The notes: a model not told the origin generated them from the sequence alone. A stretch of DNA of 64,000 bases from Pseudochrobactrum saccharolyticum (GCF_008801715.1 NZ_VZPG01000001.1:1-64000); one strand, 5' to 3'. Shown: positions 6,156 to 13,448, counted from the first letter of the stretch. Numbers and translations are program-made.

Positions 6156-6196
6156 AGCCCTAACACTAAACTTAGCACGCCTCGTGCGGGCTTTTT
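6156..6196 (+). terminator. Rho-independent terminator before the rightward operon
   Basis: GCACG-CCT-CGTGC (6175-6187), closed further by AGCCC (6156-6160) with GGGCT (6188-6192), is followed by TTTTT. It lies 80 nt upstream of the rightward early promoter and would insulate it from read-through. Confidence 0.6.
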
Positions 6197-6262
6197 GCTG
6201 ACCTGATTCTAGCATGGCTGGGGTGCGGGGGCAAATACGCATGGTATTTTATACCAAAATAA

Positions 6263-6277
6263 ATACCAAAACGGTAT
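6263..6277. promoter_or_regulatory. Operator O3 (rightward promoter, upstream site)
   Basis: ATACCAAAACGGTAT matches the operator pattern ATACCAANNNGGTAT. Its last base is the first base of the predicted -35 box. A further half-site, ATACCAAAAT, lies at 6251-6260. Confidence 0.65.
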
Positions 6278-6304
6278 TGACTAAATATACCAAGTTGGTA
6301 TTTT
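6277..6304 (+). promoter_or_regulatory. Predicted rightward early promoter
   Basis: TTGACT (6277-6282) and TATTTT (6299-6304) are spaced by 16 nt, with an operator filling the spacer. Transcription would start near 6311, about 50 nt before the first gene of the recombination operon. Confidence 0.65.
6287..6301. promoter_or_regulatory. Operator O4 (rightward promoter, core site)
   Basis: ATACCAAGTTGGTAT has seven-base complementary arms about a central G. It lies between -35 and -10 in the same register as O1 in the leftward promoter, so one protein can shut off both operons. Confidence 0.75.
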
Positions 6305-6361
6305 ACTCCCATCAACAGCGCGAAGAAGCACCCGCCGATCCGCTAAACGATGGAGAGAAAC

Positions 6362-6637
6362 ATGCGATACCCGTTTTGCACTGATCTGAGCGATAAAGCT
6401 CTCGGCATTACACTGTTTCAGGATTTTGAATGTGAAGTCGACGTGTCCCTGATCTGGGATAACGGCGAGCCGGTTCTTGAAGTAAACGCGGTCTATGTTG
6501 ACGGTGCAAACCTGTCTCGTGGTGAAGGCGTATCCATGAATCTTGCGAGTAAGCTTGCAGGCCTAGCCGAAAGCAATGATGCACTCCTGACCCGCGTTAT
6601 TGAGGATAGCGAAACGCCTCTGCGGAGGGCTGCGTGA
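6362..6637 (+). CDS. Hypothetical protein, first gene of the rightward operon
   Basis: ATG 6362 follows GGAGAGAAAC and is preferred to the upstream in-frame ATG at 6350. The 91-residue acidic product (MRYPFCTDLSDKALG) has a beta-rich middle (FECEVDVSLIWDNGEPVLEVNAV reads as alternating strands). Small proteins of this kind often open recombination operons of temperate phages, but I recognise no family. Confidence 0.6.
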   Translation: MRYPFCTDLSDKALGITLFQDFECEVDVSLIWDNGEPVLEVNAVYVDGANLSRGEGVSMNLASKLAGLAESNDALLTRVIEDSETPLRRAA

Positions 6638-6840
6638 TGGTCAATTATTACCGTATCTCTCTACTGGCCGCCAATGTTGCTCAAGCCTCGGCTATGGCTC
6701 ACGCATATGAACACTCAAGCAACACGGCCATGGCAAAAGTTTACAGTGACAACGCAGTCGATGACTTCGTGCGCATCGCTCATGAGCTTGGTTATCGCGT
6801 TGAAAAAATTGCAGAGCCTGCCCTGAGAGCAGTCGCATGA
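6637..6840 (+). CDS. Hypothetical phage protein (67 aa)
   Basis: The start ATG 6637 shares a base with the preceding stop (TGATG), and the stop overlaps the next start as ATGA. The product is helical and alanine-rich (LAANVAQASAMAHAYEHSS). No domain recognised. Confidence 0.6.
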   Translation: MVNYYRISLLAANVAQASAMAHAYEHSSNTAMAKVYSDNAVDDFVRIAHELGYRVEKIAEPALRAVA

Positions 6841-6926
6841 CCGGCTTTATCCAAGACCTCTGCGCCCTCGCCTCAATGTCAATATTTGTGGCTGTTTTAC
6901 TCACTTATGTCGGAGCATTTTCATGA
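6837..6926 (+). CDS. 29-residue single-pass membrane peptide
   Basis: This very short gene encodes MTGFIQDLCALASMSIFV followed by AVLLTYVGAFS. ATGA overlaps join it to both neighbours (6837 with the stop at 6838-6840; 6923 with its own stop at 6924-6926), so it fills the interval exactly. The hydrophobic core of about 18 residues suggests one transmembrane helix. Function unknown; small holin-like or membrane-anchoring peptides are possible but not supported by more than hydrophobicity. Confidence 0.55.
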   Translation: MTGFIQDLCALASMSIFVAVLLTYVGAFS

Positions 6927-8005
6927 GCGCGGTCTCTACATCAACAGACCTGATTATCAATCTGCCTGCTGTTATGACAGCGGAACTGTTCACCGATGAT
7001 GCAGAATTTGAAAAGCTGTATTCACAGGTCAAAGAAGCGGTTGATCAGCACGAACCGAACCTGAAAACCAAGACTGGCCGCGATGCCATTGCTTCCCTCG
7101 CCTATAAGGTTTCACGGACAAAGACCGCTCTTATCGGCCAAGGCAAGAAACTAACCGAAGGCTGGCGCGACCAGACAAAAAAAGTAAACGCCGCCTGTAA
7201 TATCATCGAAACCAAGCTCGATGCATTGCGCGATGAAGTTCGCAAACCTCTCACTGAGTGGGAAGCAGCGGAAACTGAGCGGGTTGAAGGCCATAAGGCG
7301 CGTCTGGAAGCCCTTGCTGGTTTGAGCAAGGTTGGATTTGGACGCTCATCTTCTGATCTGCGCGAACTTCTGAACGATGCTGAGAAAACACCAGTCGGTA
7401 CCGAAGTCTGGCAAGAATTTGCTGATCAGGCAGCGAGCGCCCGCAACTCCGCTATTGAAACGCTCAAAAACTTACTGGCCACAGCCGAGAAGCAAGAAAC
7501 AGATGCGGTTGAGTTAGAGCGCCTGAGAGCGGAGGCTGTTGAACGTGAACGCATCGAGGCTGAACGTCTGGCGGCTGAGGCTGCGGAACGTGAAAAGGCT
7601 GAGCAGATTGAGCGCGACCGTATTGCCGAAGAAAATCGCAAAGCGGAATTGGCTAAGGCGGCTGAATTAGCCCGTGAACAGGCCGACCGTGACGCTCAGG
7701 AGCGTATTGCAGCCGCAGAACGTGCCGCGAAAGAAGCCGAAGAACGCGCTGCTCAGGCCGTAATTCAAGAACGTGAAAAAGCAGAGCGTGAAGCTGCTGC
7801 CGAACGTCAACGCATAGCAGACGCTAAGGCTGCGGAAGAAGCTGAACAGCGCCGCCGTTATGCCGACAAAGAACACCGCAAGACGATCAATAACGCAATT
7901 GTCGCTGAGTTGATTGAGTGCTCCGGCATATCTGCGGAACAGGCTCAGAAGATCGTTGTCCACATGGTCAGCGGTTTAGTTCCTAACGTCACCCTCAAAT
8001 ATTGA
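6923..8005 (+). CDS. Coiled-coil phage recombination-associated protein
   Basis: This 360-residue protein has an N-terminal globular part (residues 1-180, with TGRDAIASLAYKVSRTKTAL and a KPLTEWEAAE helix) and a long charged coiled coil (about 190-320) made of A/E/R-rich heptads such as ERERIEAERLAAEAAERE. The last 40 residues (HRKTINNAIVAELIECSG...) form a small domain resembling the C-terminus of phage DUF1351-type proteins. Such proteins commonly precede the ERF or RecT annealing protein and the exonuclease. It may scaffold recombination complexes; that role is inferred from context. The repeats make naive database matches to TolA-like proteins misleading. Confidence 0.65.
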   Translation: MSAVSTSTDLIINLPAVMTAELFTDDAEFEKLYSQVKEAVDQHEPNLKTKTGRDAIASLAYKVSRTKTALIGQGKKLTEGWRDQTKKVNAACNIIETKLDALRDEVRKPLTEWEAAETERVEGHKARLEALAGLSKVGFGRSSSDLRELLNDAEKTPVGTEVWQEFADQAASARNSAIETLKNLLATAEKQETDAVELERLRAEAVERERIEAERLAAEAAEREKAEQIERDRIAEENRKAELAKAAELAREQADRDAQERIAAAERAAKEAEERAAQAVIQEREKAEREAAAERQRIADAKAAEEAEQRRRYADKEHRKTINNAIVAELIECSGISAEQAQKIVVHMVSGLVPNVTLKY

Positions 8006-8025
8006 ATTCATTGAAAGGAACTCAC

Positions 8026-8802
8026 ATGAGCGCCGCACTTGAAATTCATACGCCTACAGAAACTCAATCTTATCGCGCCGATGCGCCGATGATCTCCATG
8101 ATTGAGCGTATCGCAATGGATCCGAATATCCCGCTGGATCGCCTTGAGAAGATGCTCGACATGAAGGAGCGCATGGAAGACCGCGCCCGTGAAGATGAAG
8201 AGCGTCAGGCAAAGAAGGCATATTTTGCCGCTATGTCAAAATGCCAGTCCGAATTACCGGTCGTGATCAAGAACCGCGGCAACGACCATACTAAGTCGCG
8301 CTATGCTGATCTGGCGGCAATCGAAGAACAGGCAATGCCAACCATTCATAAGCATGGTTTTGCCGTTTCATTTCAGCCGGACGGTTACAATAATAAAGGC
8401 GAACTGCGTATTGTCTGGGAGATTTCCCACGCAGAAGGTCACTCACGCAATGGCGTGGGGGAAATCCCTGTTGATGGCGCAGGAGCACAAGGCAAGGTCA
8501 ATAAAACCGGCACTCAGGCTTTCGGAAGTACAGCCACCTATGGTCGCCGGTACCTGCTTTGCATGCTGTTCAACATCAGTACTGGTGACGACACAGACGG
8601 CAATAACCAGTCTGCCAAACAATACAGCACTATCTCACTAGATCAGGTGAAAATCCTCCTGCAGCTCATCGAAGAAACAGGCTCTGACATTGAAGCGTTT
8701 TGCCGCCTCGGCAAAATCAACTCTCTGCCAGAAATGATTTCTGAAAACTACGACAGAGCAGTCAACCTTCTTGAAGAACGCAAGAAGAGGATGGCGCAAT
8801 GA
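8026..8802 (+). CDS. ERF-family single-strand annealing protein
   Basis: The 258-residue product fits the ERF superfamily: KKAYFAAMSKCQSELPVV, then a SRYADLAAIEEQAMPTIHKHGF core, and the conserved TQAFGSTATYGRRYLL segment (about 160-185). ERF proteins anneal complementary single strands in RecA-independent phage recombination. The start ATG 8026 follows AAAGGAACTC; an upstream in-frame start is less likely. Its stop overlaps the exonuclease start as ATGA, which fits the usual exonuclease-annealase pairing. Confidence 0.9.
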   Translation: MSAALEIHTPTETQSYRADAPMISMIERIAMDPNIPLDRLEKMLDMKERMEDRAREDEERQAKKAYFAAMSKCQSELPVVIKNRGNDHTKSRYADLAAIEEQAMPTIHKHGFAVSFQPDGYNNKGELRIVWEISHAEGHSRNGVGEIPVDGAGAQGKVNKTGTQAFGSTATYGRRYLLCMLFNISTGDDTDGNNQSAKQYSTISLDQVKILLQLIEETGSDIEAFCRLGKINSLPEMISENYDRAVNLLEERKKRMAQ

Positions 8803-9422
8803 TGCAGGTTTTCAAGGATATCGAACAAGGCTCACCAGAATGGTTTACCGCTCGCGCTGGCATCCCCACGGCATCGCGCTTCTCAACTGTCATGGCGAAA
8901 GGCGAAGGCAAAACCCGTGCGGAATACATGCGCAAGCTTGCTGGTGAGATTATCACCGGTGAACTCGCAGAAGGCTTCACAACCCCGCACATGGAGCGCG
9001 GCAAGCTGATGGAAGATGAAGCGCGTGAGACTTATGCCTTCATCAACAGTGTTGAGCCTTATCAAGTCGGCTTCATCCGTAGCGGCGATAAAGGCGCAAG
9101 CCCTGATAGTCTGATTGGAACCGATGGCGGTTTAGAAATTAAGACCGCCCTTCCTCACATCCAGATTGATCGGCTTGAGCGTGATCGTCTACCGCCTGAG
9201 CATAAAGCACAGGTACAGGGCAATCTCTGGATTTCAGAGCGTGAATGGTGGGATTTCGTATCTTACTGGCCTCGTCTGCCAATGCTGGTCACACGCGTTT
9301 ACCGCGATGAGCCGTACATCAAAGCTATGTCCGATGAGATTGACCGCTTCAACGATGAAAAAGCGGCACTGGTAGAGCGTATTCGCGCTTACGGACAGGA
9401 ACCTACAAAGGAAGCAGCATAA
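8799..9422 (+). CDS. YqaJ-type phage exonuclease (lambda Exo fold)
   Basis: This 207-residue protein has the PD-(D/E)xK nuclease layout of YqaJ/lambda Exo proteins: [18 protein letters not shown] at residues 11-28, SPD (D103), a GLEIK motif (E113, K115), and the QVQGNLWI helix around 138-145. It would resect double-stranded ends 5' to 3' to create the single strands used by the ERF protein encoded immediately upstream. Family length is about 200-220 residues, so it is complete. Confidence 0.9.
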   Translation: MMQVFKDIEQGSPEWFTARAGIPTASRFSTVMAKGEGKTRAEYMRKLAGEIITGELAEGFTTPHMERGKLMEDEARETYAFINSVEPYQVGFIRSGDKGASPDSLIGTDGGLEIKTALPHIQIDRLERDRLPPEHKAQVQGNLWISEREWWDFVSYWPRLPMLVTRVYRDEPYIKAMSDEIDRFNDEKAALVERIRAYGQEPTKEAA

Positions 9423-9886
9423 TGGCCAGCTCAGTCAATAAAGTTATTCTGGTCGGCAATCTTGGTTCTGATCCTGAAATCCGTCGCCTGCAATCCGGTG
9501 AGCCGGTTGCTAACCTGCGTATTGCAACATCAGAAAGCTGGCGCGACCGCCAGAGCGGCGAGCGCAAGGATAAGACGGAATGGCACAGCGTCGTAATCTT
9601 CAATGAAAATCTGGCCAAAGTCGCGGAACAATATCTGAAAAAAGGCGCGAAGGTTTACGTTGAAGGCCAGTTACAAACCCGCAAATGGACTGATCAACAG
9701 GGCAACGACAAATACACCACCGAGATTGTACTTCAGAAGTTCCGCGGCGAATTGAAGATGCTTGAGAGTCGCGGCGAAGGCCAACAGCAAAACCAATCAC
9801 GCCAGTCCGAACAGTCCTACAGCCAGCAATCTGGTGGATTTGGTGGTGGCTTTGACGACAATCTCGATGATGACATTCCGTTCTGA
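9422..9886 (+). CDS. ssb: Single-stranded DNA-binding protein (phage)
   Basis: A 154-residue SSB with an OB fold (about residues 5-105: [18 protein letters not shown], then [22 protein letters not shown] and [17 protein letters not shown]), a glutamine/serine-rich linker, and the acidic tip DNLDDDIPF that binds partner proteins in bacterial SSBs. TAATG overlap with the exonuclease gene shows it is part of the recombination operon. It coats single strands during phage replication and recombination. Confidence 0.95.
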   Translation: MASSVNKVILVGNLGSDPEIRRLQSGEPVANLRIATSESWRDRQSGERKDKTEWHSVVIFNENLAKVAEQYLKKGAKVYVEGQLQTRKWTDQQGNDKYTTEIVLQKFRGELKMLESRGEGQQQNQSRQSEQSYSQQSGGFGGGFDDNLDDDIPF

Positions 9887-9894
9887 GGTGCCTC

Positions 9895-10320
9895 ATGGAA
9901 AAGCAGCGCTACACAATCGTAAATCCGCAGGTGCGCCAGAATGCGATCAGAGCACTCATGGCTCTCCCTGACGGCCACACAGCAACATTTGCACCACCAA
10001 CCAGAAGCGGAGGGCAGAATGATTTCTTTCATTCAATTTGTTCTGACATTGCGAAGTCTGGTTTTGAATGGGCTGGCAAACCGCGAAAACCGGAAGAATG
10101 GAAAGTTCTGCTCGTTTCCGGTCACACAAAAGCAACGCAGGGCGAAGTCGAATTTGTGCCGGGGCTTGAAGGTGAATTCGTAAACATCCGCGAAAGCACC
10201 GCTCGCATGTCAGTTAAACGCGCAGCCTCTTTGCTCGAATACGCGCTGGCGTGGTGCGCCGATCATCATATCCCCCTCACCGACACACGACGCCAAGGCT
10301 ACCTTATGGAGGCAGCATGA
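9895..10320 (+). CDS. ninB: NinB-family recombination protein
   Basis: The 141-residue product matches NinB/Orf: an N-terminal KQRYTIVNPQVRQNAIRAL, a central RKPEEWKVLLVSGHTKAT and a C-terminal RMSVKRAASLLEYALAWCADH segment. In lambda, Orf binds single-stranded DNA and SSB and helps recombinases load, replacing RecFOR. Its position just after SSB agrees. The stop overlaps the next start (ATGA). Confidence 0.85.
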   Translation: MEKQRYTIVNPQVRQNAIRALMALPDGHTATFAPPTRSGGQNDFFHSICSDIAKSGFEWAGKPRKPEEWKVLLVSGHTKATQGEVEFVPGLEGEFVNIRESTARMSVKRAASLLEYALAWCADHHIPLTDTRRQGYLMEAA

Positions 10321-10550
10321 TTATTCAGTTCCTCATTTCAAAACTGCGCAAGCTTCTCGGTTTTCAGGATGATCCATTGCCAGAGCTTCGCGCCACCGCT
10401 GAAACTCTCAAGGCCACTATCGCCAAAGCCAAGAAGGACAAGAAGCGATACAGCCATCTTGAGCGTGAATTGCTCAGAACCACAGCTGTAATCGTCGCCA
10501 TTGAACGTGGCATACCTTACCGCAATGGCTCTCTGGATTGGGGGCGCTGA
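10317..10550 (+). CDS. Hypothetical phage protein (77 aa)
   Basis: ATG 10317 overlaps the ninB stop; a longer upstream frame has no support. The product starts with a short hydrophobic-basic helix (MIIQFLISKLRKLLGFQDD) followed by a coiled-coil region (LKATIAKAKKDKKRYSHLE). Its stop overlaps the HNH nuclease start (TGATG). No family recognised. Confidence 0.55.
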   Translation: MIIQFLISKLRKLLGFQDDPLPELRATAETLKATIAKAKKDKKRYSHLERELLRTTAVIVAIERGIPYRNGSLDWGR

Positions 10551-10960
10551 TGGCTCGTACAGTCAAAGAATGGATCGGCAAGACTGACGACACGAAAATC
10601 CCGCCACGCGTGAGCCAGAGGGTTTTTGATCGTGCAGCTGGTATCTGCCACTGCTGTAAGCTGCCGATCAAAGCCCCCTTTGAAACATGGGATGCAGATC
10701 ACCGAATTGCACTGATTAACGGCGGTGAAAACCGTGAAAGCAACTTAGCCCCTGCCCACTCTCACTGCCACATTAAAAAGACAAGGCAGGACGTAGCAGA
10801 GAAAGCAAAAGTTGCAAGCGTTCGCGGGAAGCATATCGGCGCAAAGCGCCCGTCATCAATGCTTTCCGGCAAGAAGCATCCAAAGCCGCCACTCACCAAA
10901 ATCGTTCAGAAGCGTCGCTCACTATACGAGCCAATCCATCCACAGGTGCGCATGCAATGA
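10550..10960 (+). CDS. HNH endonuclease
   Basis: This 136-residue protein has an HNH nuclease core: a CHCC zinc knuckle element (C33-C36), DADH (D50, H51), a GGENRESNLAPAHSHCH segment with N65, and H74. The C-terminal half is basic and proline-rich (SGKKHPKPPLTK). It could nick or process recombination intermediates, or be a homing-type nuclease carried by the operon. It is smaller than the terminase-linked HNH proteins, which usually sit beside terminase genes. Confidence 0.8.
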   Translation: MARTVKEWIGKTDDTKIPPRVSQRVFDRAAGICHCCKLPIKAPFETWDADHRIALINGGENRESNLAPAHSHCHIKKTRQDVAEKAKVASVRGKHIGAKRPSSMLSGKKHPKPPLTKIVQKRRSLYEPIHPQVRMQ

Positions 10961-10968
10961 CAGATAGT

Positions 10969-11157
10969 TTAATGTTTACTGCTGCTCATCAGCTCCCGAT
11001 CAAGCTTATTGAGCAAATCAACCATATCGTCGGCGGCGTCCCTATCAAGGCCAATCTGCAAAGAGCCATCGACCATGGTTATGAACCCAGTGGCTCTATC
11101 GATAATCACCCACGTGCCATTCACATCCTGCCTCATGTCATATCTGCGATCAGACAC
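10969..11157 (-). CDS. Small phage protein opposite to the operon
   Basis: The minus-strand product (starting at GTG 11157 behind AGGTGTATGCA) reads MSDRRYDMRQDVNGTWVIID and continues ATGFITMVDGSLQIGLDRD then AADDMVDLLNKLDREL. The W-V-I-D-x-x-TG ... GL...AADDMVDLLN pattern is typical of a small conserved phage/rhizobial protein I have seen without a named function. A plus-strand frame over the same bases has ATGA junctions at both ends but a histidine- and isoleucine-rich composition unlike real proteins. I favour the minus strand; if right, it is expressed against the surrounding operon. Confidence 0.55.
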   Translation of the reverse strand: MSDRRYDMRQDVNGTWVIIDRATGFITMVDGSLQIGLDRDAADDMVDLLNKLDRELMSSSKH

Positions 11158-11228
11158 TGCATACACCTCAAAAATAAGAATCCTACAGCGCACTCATTAT
11201 CAGTTCCAGCTATGGGAAGGACAGGAGA

Positions 11229-11423
11229 ATGACAAGGGATAAGCTGATTGTTCAGATTGAGCTATTGAAGACTGAAGAAAAACAAGAGCAAACCAAAATT
11301 TCAACTGCCGAAACAAATATTATCAGATTGATCCGCCTAATTCGTGAATTAGGCAGCCAAGTTTTTACTGTTTCACAACTTGCACCGGAAGGAGAAGGGA
11401 TTGAGCCAGCTATTAACCGTTGA
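11229..11423 (+). CDS. Small coiled-coil phage protein (64 aa)
   Basis: The frame starts at ATG 11229 behind AAGGACAGGAG and encodes a lysine/glutamate-rich helix (LLKTEEKQEQTKISTAETN, then IIRLIRLIREL) with a short tail. It overlaps the excisionase-like gene by 23 nt. No family recognised. Confidence 0.5.
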   Translation: MTRDKLIVQIELLKTEEKQEQTKISTAETNIIRLIRLIRELGSQVFTVSQLAPEGEGIEPAINR

Positions 11424-11703
11424 GCAAACTGCGAAGATTTTGTCCGTTTCGAGCAAGCAGCTAATTCGGTTGACGAATGACGGCGAGATCCCGTTTATTA
11501 ATATCGGGCGCGGAGGGCGTAAAGTTCGCCGCTATGAGCCATCGGATATTGAAGCCTTCAAGAGCCAGAGGAAGATAACAGAATGCCAGTTTACATCAGA
11601 AAGGATAACAAAGACGGCACCTACTCCTACGAATTTCGGCTACAAGGTCGTAGATTTTCAGGCAACACTGGCAAAAAGTCGGAGCGAGAGGCGCGCCAAG
11701 TAG
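11401..11703 (+). CDS. Excisionase-like MerR/HTH_17 DNA-binding protein
   Basis: The 100-residue product begins with a helix-turn-helix of the excisionase type (MSQLLTVEQTAKILSVSSKQ, then LIRLTNDGEIPFINIGRGG and RRYEPSDIEAFKSQRK, residues 1-58). I use the TTG at 11401 because AAGGAGAAGGGA lies directly upstream. Its last 120 nt overlap the integrase gene in another frame; the DNA-binding domain ends before that overlap. It probably sets the direction of integrase action at the tRNA-Pro attachment site. Confidence 0.75.
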   Translation: MSQLLTVEQTAKILSVSSKQLIRLTNDGEIPFINIGRGGRKVRRYEPSDIEAFKSQRKITECQFTSERITKTAPTPTNFGYKVVDFQATLAKSRSERRAK

Positions 11704-12704
11704 AACGCGCCAAACGCAAAGAGGCTGAAAAGCTCCTCGAGGAAGAAAAGCAGTTCGGTGCGGATGACCTGACATTTGAGATTGCTGCATCGAAATACTG
11801 GCATGAAATCGGCCAGCATCAAAAAGATCGCGAGAACCTGCTTTGGTCGCTGGATTGGCTACAAACAGCAATCGGTAGAAGCACTAGACTAAGCAAGATC
11901 AATGATAATCTGGTTGCTGGTCTGGTTGCGAAGCGCCGCAACGATCTGATCCCTAACCGTAAGCCCGAACAAAAAATCTCTCCGGCCACCGTAAACCGCA
12001 CAATGACACAGCGGCTGCGCTCCATACTTATTCGCGCCGCTAAAATCTGGAAAGTCCGGACAGGTGAAGTCATCTGGTCTGCACACCTACTGAGGGAATC
12101 CGGTGAACGCATCCGAGAAGCTTCAAGGATGGAAGAAGCAAAGATTATGTCTCAACTGGATCGCGGCTATGATACGGCCGTACAGTTTGCTTTTCTCTCC
12201 GGCTGCAGACGCATGGAAATACTCGGTCTTGAATGGAGCCGTGTTGATTTCTTTGGACGCGCCTTTTCCGTGATAGGCAAAGGAGGGAAAACCAGAATTA
12301 TACCAATGTCACAGGCGATATTTGATCTGCTCTGGCAAGAGCGAGGCCACCACGAGGTAAAGGTATTCACCTATGAAGCCAAGCGCACTTTGAAAAATCG
12401 CGGCTTGTGCCGTGGCTTACGATATCCCCTCACCGAGGCCGGTTTAAAAACGGCAATGCGCCGCGCTGTTGCAGATGCAGGTGTTGAGAACTTCAGATTT
12501 CATGACACACGGCACACAGCCGCTACTCGCATTTTAAGAGCAAGCAATCTGCGCGTTGCACAGAAGCTCCTTGGTCACGAAGATATCGCCACCACTACGA
12601 AATATGCACATGCTTTGGTTGATGATGTGCGCAATGCCATGGACGCAATGAACACCGCGAGGGACCCCGCACCGCTCAATCAGATCAAGACTGCTTCTGA
12701 GTGA
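11583..12704 (+). CDS. int: Tyrosine-family phage integrase
   Basis: A 373-residue site-specific recombinase. The N-terminal part (1-60) has the arm-binding-like MPVYIRKDNKDGTYSYEFRL strand set and a basic helix; a core-binding domain spans about 65-165. The catalytic domain shows R209 (SGCRRMEIL), K236 (GKGGKTRI), H307-x-x-R310 (FHDTRH), H332 (LLGHED) and Y341 (TTKYAH). All catalytic residues are present, so it should be active. It points toward the tRNA-Pro fragment 670 nt downstream, the expected placement of int next to attP. Confidence 0.95.
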   Translation: MPVYIRKDNKDGTYSYEFRLQGRRFSGNTGKKSEREARQVERAKRKEAEKLLEEEKQFGADDLTFEIAASKYWHEIGQHQKDRENLLWSLDWLQTAIGRSTRLSKINDNLVAGLVAKRRNDLIPNRKPEQKISPATVNRTMTQRLRSILIRAAKIWKVRTGEVIWSAHLLRESGERIREASRMEEAKIMSQLDRGYDTAVQFAFLSGCRRMEILGLEWSRVDFFGRAFSVIGKGGKTRIIPMSQAIFDLLWQERGHHEVKVFTYEAKRTLKNRGLCRGLRYPLTEAGLKTAMRRAVADAGVENFRFHDTRHTAATRILRASNLRVAQKLLGHEDIATTTKYAHALVDDVRNAMDAMNTARDPAPLNQIKTASE

Positions 12705-12782
12705 GATTTTTGCCCACCAGCAAGTCAAATAGTATCGCCGTGATAAAGAAGTGGGTGGAAATATGATTAGACAACGCTACGA

Positions 12783-13187
12783 TCAGCGGGCGAGAACTGC
12801 GATTAATTTAAAGCGCTCACAGACAATTTCCATATCAGGTTCGAAGCCACCATTGCGCTCAAAGTAAGCTTGGTGCCCTTTTTCCCACTCCGTGAAGTCG
12901 CCCTCTCCTTCCGCTTCCGCGAAATCATGATCAACTTCATCAAAACGGCTTATGGTAACATCTGTTGTCTCAATGACGCATGCAGGTCGACCGGAACCGT
13001 CTAGCACAACATCACGGCGCCCCACTTGTGGCATCGGCTCCCCGTCCGCTCCGAAATCGCGCAAAGCGGCACAGGTCGCGGTTTTCTTGCCAGCCAACAC
13101 TAAGTTTAGCAGCTCATCAGCCAGTTCTGGGCTATCCCCGAAAGCAAACGTGAAGGCATCTTGGAATTCAGGAGGAATTGAGGTCAC
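12783..13187 (-). CDS. ASCH-domain protein
   Basis: This 134-residue protein is an ASCH (PUA-like) domain: LLNLVLAGKKTATCAALRDF (about 27-46) and the VGRRDVVLDGSGRPACVIET strand pair are characteristic, followed by a DFTEWEKGHQAYFERNGG helix. ASCH proteins are thought to bind RNA or nucleotides; some hydrolyse modified nucleosides such as N4-acetylcytidine. The start is GTG 13187 with GGAG six nt upstream. It lies between the integrase and the attachment site, facing the integrase, so it is cargo of the prophage. The substrate is unknown. Confidence 0.8.
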   Translation of the reverse strand: MTSIPPEFQDAFTFAFGDSPELADELLNLVLAGKKTATCAALRDFGADGEPMPQVGRRDVVLDGSGRPACVIETTDVTISRFDEVDHDFAEAEGEGDFTEWEKGHQAYFERNGGFEPDMEIVCERFKLIAVLAR

Positions 13188-13374
13188 GGAGTGCTCCAGT
13201 TGTCGGGCATTTTAATGGTGAAAAAGCTGGATTGTCTTTTAGGGGGACTGAAATTTGGCACAAAGGATGGGAGTTGAAGTAACAACAAAAAATGCCACGA
13301 AAATTACCACGAAAGCTCGGCCAGTATTATTAACTGATTGTTTTTCTTAGGGTTTCAAACCTAAACAACACTTT
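13188..13374. other. Prophage terminal segment before the att site
   Basis: This segment contains no gene. It should include the arm sites for integrase. It carries an inverted repeat AGGGTTTCAAACCT (13349-13362). Confidence 0.4.
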
Positions 13375-13413
13375 CCCCCAGTCAAGTGCGCTACCTGGCT
13401 GCGCTACGCTCCG
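13375..13413 (-). tRNA. tRNA-Pro(GGG) 5' fragment; prophage attachment site (right end)
   Basis: Read on the minus strand, bases 13413 to 13375 give the 5' half of a proline tRNA: acceptor strand CGGAGCG, TA, D-arm GCGC-AGCCAGGTA-GCGC, A, and anticodon arm CTTGA-CTGGGGG with anticodon GGG. The match stops after the anticodon loop: the expected TCAAG 3' strand and T-arm are absent, replaced by AAAGTGTTG. The fragment therefore is a disrupted or duplicated 5' half at the phage-chromosome border. The intact gene is expected at the left end of the element, outside the window. Confidence 0.8.
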
Positions 13414-13420
13414 AACACCT

Positions 13421-13448
13421 AAAAGCCCTAGAATATAAAGGCTTTTTT
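13421..13448. terminator. Hairpin next to the tRNA fragment
   Basis: AAAAGCC (13421-13427) pairs with GGCTTTT (13440-13446) and is followed by T on the plus strand; it could end transcription from either side. Confidence 0.45.

Noticed and set aside
10957-11232. Plus-strand 91-codon frame between the HNH nuclease and the 64-aa gene
   Set aside because: It has ATGA junctions, but its product is rich in His and Ile with no protein-like pattern, while the minus frame looks like a real small phage protein.
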